Shown here in pieces: positions 1 through 5,300 of a stretch of 5,300 bases of DNA; positions within the stretch are counted from its first letter, which is position 1; each line of letters starts with the position of its first letter. Position numbers and translations under genes: made by a program. The notes below the pieces were generated by a model, which was not told where the DNA came from, made no database searches, and saw only the letters and a list, made by a program, of their open reading frames with translations. Location: NCBI GenBank assembly GCA_947303825.1, contig CAMYZK010000198.1, positions 1 to 5,300 on the forward strand, read 5' to 3'. Origin of the DNA: an uncultured Prevotella sp. (GTDB lineage Bacteria > Bacteroidota > Bacteroidia > Bacteroidales > Bacteroidaceae).

Positions 1-1639
1 GGGACTTGCTCAATTGACGGAGTGCCATATCAGCAATCGTTTTGTTGAAACGACGGTAACGAAGGGTACTTTCCTTCGGGAAACAGCCCATAACAGGTAC
101 CTTGGTAATACGCTCTGAGCGCATGCGGTCGCGCAGGGTGCGATCGAGCATCTCGATGATGAAGAAGTAGAGTGCAGTAAGGAAGAACGTGAGCATAAAT
201 GCACCAAGCAGTATCATCATACGGTTGGTGGGCTGGGCGTTCAACGGGAACACAGGCGGGTTAAGCTGCTTAAGGGTGGCGGTGGACATCTGTAGGTTGC
301 GCTGGCGCAGGCGTGCAGAGTTCAAAGCCTTCAGCATCTCCATATAGTTGGCCTCGATAAAGCCTATGTGACGTGACTTACGGTCGATTGTGGCACCAAG
401 AGGAGAATAGAATTTGTACTGGTCGTCAATTTTGGCGCGCATATATTCATATACCCCAATCTCTGCTTTTGTCTTTTCAAGAAGAATGACCTGATCCAGC
501 CACTTGTCAATAAGCTCTTTGGCCTTCACTCCAGTATCGGTACTGTAAGTCTCTGCCTCAATACTAGCTGTAAGCTTTTTAATACCCTCGTCGGCAATAG
601 CCAACTCGCGTTCAGCCTTTGCCAATTCCAGCTGTGCTTCGCTGCTGGTACCGCCGCTCTCGCTGTTCATCAGCTTCAAGTTGGCTATGCGCGACTGTAG
701 GCGTGAAATGTCACGCACCATGGCGGTAAAGTTCTGGTTGTTCTCAATAATCTTCTGACGGTTGCCCAACTGACGTTTGAAATAGTTGATAAGCGCCTCG
801 GTGGTGGCCTGGTTCTTACGAAGGTCGTTTTCAGTGTTCTGCTGGTTCATCTCCATAATGGTGAGCTGCTTGGTCTGCTCGCCGTAGTTGATGATGCGGT
901 GTCGCACGTTGTAGCGAATGAGGTCTTGCTCGGCAGCGTTGAGCACTTTGCTGAGTTTTGCCACCTCGCGCTCAAAGAACTTTATCACGTTGAGAGTCTC
1001 ACCGTAACGCAGCTGCTGGTATTGATGTGCAAACACCTTGTTGAGAATGTCAAGGGTGTTATAGCATATTCCTGGGTCGTTGGCCGAGTAGGCGATATCG
1101 ATAATGTCACTGTCGCTAAGGCGAAGAACCTTCAGACGACTGGTGATGCTGGTAACGCTGAAATAGGGATGGTTGTTGATAAGGTTATAGAGGTAGTTGT
1201 CTTGTGAGGGCTTCTCGTAGGCTTTCAGCCTTGCATACGACTCCTCCTCGTTGTCGTGAATGAGTGCTTTGACATCTGCGGGAACAGATTCGTGAAGCTG
1301 CCGGAAATGTTCTGCCTGAATATAGTTGTTGTCTTTGTTCGGGTTACCCTTAAGCATGGTACGTGCAAACAGGCGCAGTGCAACCTCGTGTATGGTGTTG
1401 TCTGTCTGAATGATGAGCATCAGGTTAGTGATGTTCGTCTGTGCATTACCACCTGCCGAACCATTTCCTTCTATGCTATAGCCTGTTATCATGCCAGTAT
1501 AGATGGTGGTGTTGGCATCATATACCCTTTCCATGTTGCGGGTAAGGAACCATGCTACAACAAGAGCGATAAGTGGCAGTATAATAAGATACCAGCGTAT
1601 CTTATAAAGAAACCTTACTATATATCTGAAAATATCCAT
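1..1639 (-). CDS. Wzz/GumC-type polysaccharide chain-length determinant, possibly fused to a BY-kinase (3' end cut by window edge)
   Basis: Reading the minus strand from the ATG at 1639 gives 546 codons without a stop, running off the left edge. Residues 17-32 form a first membrane helix after a short basic cytoplasmic N-terminus (MDIFRYIVRFLYKIRW). The next 440 or so residues are periplasmic, with long heptad-like helices around 216-320 and 335-400. A proline-rich motif (NPPVFPLNAQP, 460-470) stands just before the second membrane helix (about 473-494), the hallmark layout of Wzz/GumC proteins and of the GNVR region. The family sets polymer length and bridges the inner membrane to the export machinery. 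After the second helix, residues 495-546 are basic and contain ERITKVPVMGCFPK, which resembles the linker leading into a tyrosine-kinase (Wzc/BY-kinase) domain; no Walker A motif lies within the window, so a kinase is only inferred. The start is 18 bases after the preceding gene's stop, with AAGGA close upstream of the ATG. The family call is firm; the kinase fusion is uncertain. Confidence 0.88.
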   Translation of the reverse strand, partial: MDIFRYIVRFLYKIRWYLIILPLIALVVAWFLTRNMERVYDANTTIYTGMITGYSIEGNGSAGGNAQTNITNLMLIIQTDNTIHEVALRLFARTMLKGNPNKDNNYIQAEHFRQLHESVPADVKALIHDNEEESYARLKAYEKPSQDNYLYNLINNHPYFSVTSITSRLKVLRLSDSDIIDIAYSANDPGICYNTLDILNKVFAHQYQQLRYGETLNVIKFFEREVAKLSKVLNAAEQDLIRYNVRHRIINYGEQTKQLTIMEMNQQNTENDLRKNQATTEALINYFKRQLGNRQKIIENNQNFTAMVRDISRLQSRIANLKLMNSESGGTSSEAQLELAKAERELAIADEGIKKLTASIEAETYSTDTGVKAKELIDKWLDQVILLEKTKAEIGVYEYMRAKIDDQYKFYSPLGATIDRKSRHIGFIEANYMEMLKALNSARLRQRNLQMSTATLKQLNPPVFPLNAQPTNRMMILLGAFMLTFFLTALYFFIIEMLDRTLRDRMRSERITKVPVMGCFPKESTLRYRRFNKTIADMALRQLSKS

Positions 1640-1657
1640 AGTCCTTGAATTGTTGGG

Positions 1658-2644
1658 TTATTTCTTTTCTTTTTTTGCAACTTTGTCTTTCTCTTTTTGC
1701 TTTTCTGCCTCTTCTTTCTTTAGGCGTTCTGCTTCTTTCTGTTCCTGCTTTTCAAGCTTAATCTCTTCTTCTGCAGCTTTCTTAATACGCTTCTCAACCT
1801 CCTTGTTTTCTTTGGCAATCTGCTTTTCCGACTTTGTTACGTCTTCGTCAAGTGTGATTTCAGTTGTGGTGTTGGTAATGATTGGCGTATGGGTTAGAAT
1901 CTCAAGCGTAATAATGTCTATAGTAATCTGAGTGAGAAGGCCTTGATAAGTACCCACTGCTGATTGTGAGCGCTGGCCTGTCCAAGCATAGTCTTCAATC
2001 TCAAAGTTGCCGTGGTGGAATTCTCGTTCATTAAGGGCTGATGCCCCCTGATAAATAGCAGCATTCTCACCGGCAGTCTTCAGTGCGGTGAGATTATTTG
2101 TTATTTTCACGTAAAGTGTGGCTATCTGGAGCTTCAGCTGGTCGTAGGCCCTGTCTTTTTCTATTTGAGCCTTGTCTAGCTCTAGCTTTTTGCGCTTTAC
2201 CGATGGGCCCAGGTCGAGAATTTCTTCTACTGAAATGCTGAAGTTCACTCCTACATTCCAATAGCTCTGCTCACCGCCCTGATATTGCATCAGGATGGGA
2301 GTGTAGGTGTTTGAAGTGTTGTTCCACATGTCGGTCTTACCATACGAGTAGTTGCCATGTCCCGTTATGTGTGAGAATATCTTCTTCTTCTCCTTGGCAA
2401 CTTCGGCGGCTGCAATTTCCTGCGCCTTCGCCAAGCTGAGGATGTCAGGGTTTGACTTGGCGTTTTCAAACAATACTGCAAGTGGCGGCAGCTTGAATGT
2501 GGAGAAATAAATATCCTTTTCAACGCTGGAGTCAAAGAATCCTGCGTTGATGCCGCTGTCATCGGCTCTTGACTGTGCCCCTGCTCCTGTTGCAGCGGCT
2601 CCCATTATCAAGGTAAGTATTAATTTCTGATAATTCCCTTTCAT
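1658..2644 (-). CDS. Half-length TolC-like outer-membrane protein with Lys/Glu-rich C-terminal tail
   Basis: This 328-residue protein has a Sec signal peptide (MKGNYQK, hydrophobic core 8-18, likely signal peptidase I cleavage after AGA at 23). Residues 52-252 look like one repeat of the outer-membrane efflux protein (TolC/OEP) family: a helix starting LPPLAVLFENAKSNP (52-66) and running to about 90, a predicted strand near 91-106, a variable loop, a second strand at 128-138 (YWNVGVNFSIS), a long helix at about 147-200, a break with REFHHGNFEIEDY (207-219), and a final helix to about 252. Usual TolC proteins have two such repeats in 400-500 residues; only one is present. Residues 270-328 are almost entirely Lys, Glu, Ala and Gln and should form a long charged helix or coiled coil. 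It starts 6 bases after the sugar transferase stop, so the two are probably translationally coupled. Its place in the operon suggests a role in polysaccharide export or envelope anchoring; this is inference. Family assignment rests on pattern recognition, not on a profile search. Confidence 0.78.
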   Translation of the reverse strand: MKGNYQKLILTLIMGAAATGAGAQSRADDSGINAGFFDSSVEKDIYFSTFKLPPLAVLFENAKSNPDILSLAKAQEIAAAEVAKEKKKIFSHITGHGNYSYGKTDMWNNTSNTYTPILMQYQGGEQSYWNVGVNFSISVEEILDLGPSVKRKKLELDKAQIEKDRAYDQLKLQIATLYVKITNNLTALKTAGENAAIYQGASALNEREFHHGNFEIEDYAWTGQRSQSAVGTYQGLLTQITIDIITLEILTHTPIITNTTTEITLDEDVTKSEKQIAKENKEVEKRIKKAAEEEIKLEKQEQKEAERLKKEEAEKQKEKDKVAKKEKK

Positions 2645-2650
2645 AGTGGT

Positions 2651-3856
2651 CTAAACGTTTTCTTTTTGTATGAAAGAAAATAACGTACGGAATATTATTT
2701 TCATGTCTAGTTTGAAGTTGTATGTCTGTCCGTAAGTGATGTCAAGCTGTTTACGCTCTTCTGCTGACATGTTGCCGCCCTTGCCTCTTTCCTCTACCTG
2801 CCATAGACCTGTAAGTCCGGCGGGAGCCATGAAACGGTCGATGCTAGAGTCGGCAGTAAGCTTTTCGGCTTCATAGAGAGGAAGAGGACGGTTGCCTACC
2901 ACCGACATGTCTCCCTTGAGAATGTTGAATAGTTGTGGCAGTTCGTCAATGCTGTATTTGCGAATGAAACGCCCAACCTTTGTGACGCGTGGGTCGTTCT
3001 CTATTTTAACAAATGCGTTGCTTATTTCCTCTTCTTTCTGTTTGTTGAAGTCGCTCTCAGCCATTACAAAGTCGTCGCCCACAAGCATCGTCTCGTCGTC
3101 GCTTATCATCATGTCCGACTCCATTCCCATCTCCATCATGGTCTGCTCGGCCTCGTCGCCAAGAGGAGCCGTCAGCGTGGTCTTCGGATCTGCGTCTTCG
3201 TGATGCTCTGCGTATTGGTTGTTTGACTTGCTCAGTTCTTTCAGCCGCTCTTCAGCGTCAATATACATTGAGCGGAACTTCAGGAAATCAAACACTTTAT
3301 AGTTCGTTCCCACTCTTTTCGACTTGAATAGCACTGGCCCCCTGCTTTCCAGTTTTATGGCGATAGCTGTTATGATAAGAACTGGTGAGAGGATTAATAT
3401 GCCAAGTAATGAGCACAGAATATCGAAAGAGCGTTTCCATAATGGAATCTGGAACCTCAGTATGCGTTTCTTCGATACCTGAGTGTCGAACAGTATGCTT
3501 TCCCTGTTGCTGATGAACTGGAGCTTCTTGTTTAACTCGGTGACCGATGCCTTAGTGTCAAGTGTGTCATTAATTCCACACTGCTGATAGACTGTACGTT
3601 CCTCTCCGTTAAGCTTGTCAGTAAGAAGAATGATGTAAACGCCTTCACAGTTCTTCCTCAAGTATGTAATCGCTGTCACATCTTCAGTGCGAACATTTTT
3701 CTCATAGAAAATAATATAATGCTCGTTGTGGGCATGCGACTTACATTCATCAGCGGCCTCCATGTAGTTCCTTGTTATTCGAACCTGGCGGCCGGGAAGA
3801 TATTTCATCCGTTCTTCTGTCTGCGGATTATTTCCTAAATATACAACACCTATCAT
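2651..3856 (-). CDS. Polyprenyl-phosphate sugar-1-phosphate transferase with N-terminal pseudo-receiver domain
   Basis: This 401-residue monotopic phosphoglycosyl transferase (bacterial sugar transferase family, as in WcaJ, WbaP and PglC) should transfer a sugar phosphate from a nucleotide sugar to undecaprenyl phosphate, the first membrane step of polysaccharide synthesis. Seen in the sequence: KRSFDI (141-146), a hydrophobic re-entrant segment (about 147-168) with the Ser-Pro pair at 157-158, [11 protein letters not shown] (173-183), FLKFRSMY (191-198), the catalytic Asp-Glu dyad at 304-305 in [21 protein letters not shown] (314-324) and GLTGLWQV (347-354). The family core is complete. Residues 1 to about 120 replace the multi-helix N-terminus of WcaJ-type enzymes with an alternating strand/helix pattern like a receiver domain but without its acidic pocket. 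Residues about 212-280 are an acidic, Met-rich insertion between two conserved core blocks. The start at 3856 lies 31 bases after the response regulator stop. The sugar specificity cannot be told from the sequence. Confidence 0.93.
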   Translation of the reverse strand: MIGVVYLGNNPQTEERMKYLPGRQVRITRNYMEAADECKSHAHNEHYIIFYEKNVRTEDVTAITYLRKNCEGVYIILLTDKLNGEERTVYQQCGINDTLDTKASVTELNKKLQFISNRESILFDTQVSKKRILRFQIPLWKRSFDILCSLLGILILSPVLIITAIAIKLESRGPVLFKSKRVGTNYKVFDFLKFRSMYIDAEERLKELSKSNNQYAEHHEDADPKTTLTAPLGDEAEQTMMEMGMESDMMISDDETMLVGDDFVMAESDFNKQKEEEISNAFVKIENDPRVTKVGRFIRKYSIDELPQLFNILKGDMSVVGNRPLPLYEAEKLTADSSIDRFMAPAGLTGLWQVEERGKGGNMSAEERKQLDITYGQTYNFKLDMKIIFRTLFSFIQKENV

Positions 3857-3887
3857 TATGTTAGGGTTTTTGAACGATATGTCCTAT

Positions 3888-4256
3888 TTAGTTTGGCAGA
3901 ATCTTTTTAACTCTTATCTTCAGTTCCATAGGATTGAAGGGCTTCACTATATAATCTTCAGCTCCTATCTCAAGCAGTCGGATGCGTTCGCTGGTGGAAT
4001 CTTCGCTTGAAAGCATAATCACAGGGATGTGGCGGAACAGCTCGTTTTGTTTAATCCACTCCAGAAAATCATCACCGCGCATGCCTGGCATACGTATGTC
4101 AGAAATGATGAGGTCGGGCGTGTTTCCTGCCTGGAGCCATTTCACACCTTGCAGTCCGTCTGGTAGCCACTGTACTTCATAGTCGCTCATAAGATAGATG
4201 GACAGAACCTTGGCAATTGTCTCTTTGTCGTCGAGAATTAAGATCTTTTTCTTCAT
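3888..4256 (-). CDS. Single-domain CheY-like response regulator
   Basis: This 122-residue protein is a receiver domain and nothing more. All key residues are visible: the acidic pair Asp9-Asp10 in ILILDDKE, the phosphoacceptor Asp53 in DLIISDIRMPG, Ser83 in PVIMLSSED at the Thr/Ser switch position, Tyr102 at the aromatic switch position and Lys105 in DYIVKPFNP. It should therefore be phosphorylated by a histidine kinase and signal by protein-protein contact, since no DNA-binding output domain follows. The stop codon comes right after the last receiver helix, so nothing appears to be missing. No kinase gene is in the window. It is the first gene of the polysaccharide operon, about 45 bases downstream of a good promoter, which suggests that it controls the polysaccharide machinery rather than motility. 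The partner is unknown. The ATG at 4256 is preferred because MKKKILILDD is a normal receiver start and there is no Shine-Dalgarno site to suggest another. Confidence 0.94.
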   Translation of the reverse strand: MKKKILILDDKETIAKVLSIYLMSDYEVQWLPDGLQGVKWLQAGNTPDLIISDIRMPGMRGDDFLEWIKQNELFRHIPVIMLSSEDSTSERIRLLEIGAEDYIVKPFNPMELKIRVKKILPN

Positions 4257-4300
4257 ATATGAATGGTGCTATTAGTTGTCTTTTGTTCACATTATGAGTG

Positions 4301-4334
4301 CAAAGGTATGAAAAAATTTTTAATTCAGCACAAA
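4301..4334 (-). promoter_or_regulatory. Bacteroidetes-type promoter for the polysaccharide operon
   Basis: On the minus strand, TACCTTTG (4308-4301) is an exact match to the Bacteroidetes primary-sigma -7 consensus TAnnTTTG, and a TTTG -33 element (4334-4331) lies 22 bases upstream of it, slightly longer than the usual spacing of about 19-21. Transcription should begin a few bases left of 4301, giving an untranslated leader of roughly 40 bases before the response regulator ATG at 4256. No second promoter was noticed in the short gaps further down the operon, so this one probably drives all four genes. Confidence 0.72.
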
Positions 4335-4340
4335 TTATAG

Positions 4341-4360
4341 TAAAAAATAATATTTTTTTA
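4341..4360. repeat. Short A/T inverted repeat between the divergent promoters
   Basis: TAAAAAA (4341-4347) and TTTTTTA (4354-4360) are perfect 7-base inverted arms around a 6-base centre. The repeat sits midway between the -33 elements of the two divergent promoters (4331-4334 and 4369-4372), a position where a regulator or bent DNA could affect both. Such arms also arise easily by chance in DNA this A/T-rich, so a function is speculative. Confidence 0.25.
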
Positions 4361-4368
4361 TCATTTTC

Positions 4369-4400
4369 TTTGGATAATACAAAAAAAAAGGAGAAATTTG
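4369..4400 (+). promoter_or_regulatory. Candidate Bacteroidetes-type promoter for the sugar kinase gene
   Basis: TTTG (4369-4372) is followed, after exactly 20 bases, by GAAATTTG (4393-4400), which matches TAnnTTTG at five of the six fixed positions (first T replaced by G). The spacing is ideal for the Bacteroidetes primary sigma factor. Transcription would start near 4405 and leave a leader of about 40 A/T-rich bases before the ATG at 4446. The imperfect -7 box leaves some doubt. Confidence 0.55.
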
Positions 4401-4445
4401 CAGTTGAAACTATATTATTAATGTAAAAACAATAACATTTTTGTG

Positions 4446-5300
4446 ATGGCAAGTTTCCTGTTAGGTTTCGATGTTGGCAGTTCATCTGTCAAGGCATCGT
4501 TGGTAAATGCTGAAAGTGGCAAGTGTGTGGCATCTGCGTTCTTTCCGGAGAAAGAAGCTCCCATAAAGGCTGTCAAGGCCGGGTGGGCAGAGCAGGAGCC
4601 TGAATCGTGGTGGCGTTATGCCAGCCAGGCTCTGCAGAAGATTATGGCCGAGAGCGGAGTCAAGGGTGAAGATGTGGCCGCCATAGGCATCTCTTATCAG
4701 ATGCATGGTTTGGTGTGTGTCGATAAGGATCTCAAACCCTTGCGTCCTGCCATTATCTGGTGTGATTCGCGTGCCGTGCCATACGGCGACAAGGCTTTCC
4801 ATGACCTGGGGGAAGAGCAGTGCCTGAGCCATCTGCTTAACTCTCCCGGCAACTTCACTGCAGCAAAGCTGGCATGGGTGAAGGAAAATGAACCAGACAT
4901 ATACAATTATATATATAAGGTAATGTTGCCTGGTGACTATTTGGCCATGCGTCTCAGCGGAGTATGCAACACTACGGTGAGCGGACTGTCTGAGGGTATG
5001 TTCTGGGACTTCAAACAGAACAGCGTGGCCCAGTTCCTGCTCGATTACTATGGCGTACCTGCCTCGTTTATACCCGACATCGTTCCAACCTTCTCTGTTC
5101 AGAGCACAGTCTGTGCCGAGGCTGCCACAGAGCTGGGCCTGAAGGCTGGCATACCTATCACCTATCGTGGAGGTGACCAGCCCAATAATGCCCTGTCGCT
5201 CAATGTCTTCGAGCCAGGCGAGATAGCCGCCACCGCCGGCACCAGTGGAGTCGTTTACGGTGTGCTAGGCGAAGTGAACTACGACCCTCAGAGTCGTGTC
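4446..5300 (+). CDS. xylB: Xylulokinase-like FGGY-family carbohydrate kinase (3' end cut by window edge)
   Basis: Reading from the ATG at 4446 gives 285 codons without a stop, a bit more than half of the usual 490-500 residues. It should phosphorylate D-xylulose (or a related ketose) with ATP in the cytoplasm, feeding the pentose phosphate pathway. Visible motifs: the N-terminal phosphate-binding LLGFDVGSSSVKA (5-17) with Asp9, the sugar-site YQMHGLV (84-90) with Met86-His87 as in xylulokinases, RPAIIWCDSRA (100-110), SPGNFTAAKLAWV (133-145), MLPGDYLAMRLSG (160-172), the catalytic Asp244 in YRGGDQPNNA (240-249), and ATAGTSGVVYG (262-272), which starts the ATP-binding half. A GTG sits directly before the ATG in frame, and a stop is reached eight codons upstream of that, so the ATG is the best start. 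No Shine-Dalgarno site precedes it, which is normal for Bacteroidetes. The xylulose specificity is inferred from motif similarity; another FGGY sugar substrate is possible. It is transcribed away from the polysaccharide operon and no xylose isomerase gene is in view. Confidence 0.88.
   Translation, partial: MASFLLGFDVGSSSVKASLVNAESGKCVASAFFPEKEAPIKAVKAGWAEQEPESWWRYASQALQKIMAESGVKGEDVAAIGISYQMHGLVCVDKDLKPLRPAIIWCDSRAVPYGDKAFHDLGEEQCLSHLLNSPGNFTAAKLAWVKENEPDIYNYIYKVMLPGDYLAMRLSGVCNTTVSGLSEGMFWDFKQNSVAQFLLDYYGVPASFIPDIVPTFSVQSTVCAEAATELGLKAGIPITYRGGDQPNNALSLNVFEPGEIAATAGTSGVVYGVLGEVNYDPQSRV

Larger units (their letters stand above)
4257..4445. other. A/T-rich divergent intergenic region
   Basis: This 189-base stretch separates the leftward polysaccharide operon from the rightward sugar kinase gene. 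It is much richer in A/T than the flanking genes and contains runs of A and T, including nine A at 4381-4389. It carries one candidate promoter for each direction and a short A/T inverted repeat between them. I see no tRNA, riboswitch or terminator hairpin. Minus-strand open frames across it look like chance. Confidence 0.85.

Noticed and set aside
899..1648. Plus-strand open frames at 899-1207 and 1256-1648
   Set aside because: Both are antisense to the Wzz/GumC gene, which is continuous and shows family structure; the frames have no recognisable motif, signal or promoter.
1670..1678. A-AAA-AAA slippery heptamer near the end of the TolC-like gene as a programmed -1 frameshift site
   Set aside because: The heptamer is in the right phase, but the -1 frame adds only about 20 residues and is not in frame with the next gene, and I see no stimulatory hairpin. 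It is expected in a Lys-rich tail.
1658..2644. The TolC-like gene as a pseudogene that lost its second half by frameshift
   Set aside because: Only 18 bases separate its stop from the next gene, so no remnant of a second repeat exists, and the frame is intact with a structured tail. A clean ancient deletion cannot be excluded.
1650..3226. Plus-strand open frames opposite the operon, such as 1650-1931, 2892-3203 and 2933-3226
   Set aside because: They lie antisense to genes with clear family motifs, and their translations are low-complexity Ser/Phe/Val sequences produced by reading the opposite strand of Lys/Glu- and Met/Asp-rich codons.
4388..4426. AGGAG at 4389-4393 as a ribosome binding site, with ATG-TAA at 4421-4426 as a start-stop element
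   Set aside because: AGGAG is more than 50 bases from the kinase ATG and overlaps the candidate -7 box, so it is probably not in the transcript. ATG-TAA is expected by chance in such A/T-rich DNA.
4177..4485. Minus-strand 102-codon frame spanning the intergenic region
   Set aside because: It crosses both divergent promoters, overlaps the starts of two well-supported genes and has no recognisable domain.
4482..4906. Minus-strand frames inside the sugar kinase gene
   Set aside because: They are antisense to conserved FGGY motifs on the plus strand and show no features of their own.

Overview
The window looks like chromosomal DNA from a Bacteroidota member, most likely order Bacteroidales and possibly the Prevotella group. 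The evidence is two divergent promoters of the Bacteroidetes type (TTTG ... TAnnTTTG), A/T-rich leaders without convincing Shine-Dalgarno sequences, moderate GC coding DNA with a very A/T-rich intergenic region, and protein families whose combination is typical of that order. The genus assignment is an inference; no rRNA or marker gene is present.

Layout: four genes on the minus strand (read right to left from about 4300 to the left edge) form one compact transcription unit for surface or exopolysaccharide production. In transcription order they are a single-domain CheY-like response regulator (4256-3888), a polyprenyl-phosphate sugar-1-phosphate transferase with a degenerate receiver-like N-terminus (3856-2651), a half-length TolC-like outer-membrane protein with a Lys/Glu-rich tail (2644-1658), and a Wzz/GumC-type chain-length protein (1639 to beyond the left edge). 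Gaps are 31, 6 and 18 bases, which fits an operon. The A/T-rich region 4257-4445 holds a promoter for this unit and a divergent one for a xylulokinase-like FGGY sugar kinase (4446 to beyond the right edge), which is probably an unrelated metabolic gene.

How the genes may work together (family knowledge plus inference): the sugar transferase loads the first sugar phosphate onto undecaprenyl phosphate at the inner membrane, the Wzz/GumC protein controls polymer length and spans the periplasm, and the TolC-like protein sits in the outer membrane or periplasm, possibly as part of the export route. The response regulator at the head of the operon would supply a phosphorylation input. No glycosyltransferases, flippase, polymerase or Wza-type export protein lie in the window; if they exist they are probably to the left.

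The less ordinary points are the single-repeat TolC protein with its charged tail, the sugar transferase whose catalytic domain is split by a Met- and acid-rich insertion, and the pairing of an intact receiver with a pseudo-receiver (Glu at the phosphoacceptor position) fused to the enzyme encoded next to it. I see no RNA genes, CRISPR arrays, insertion sequences or attachment sites.
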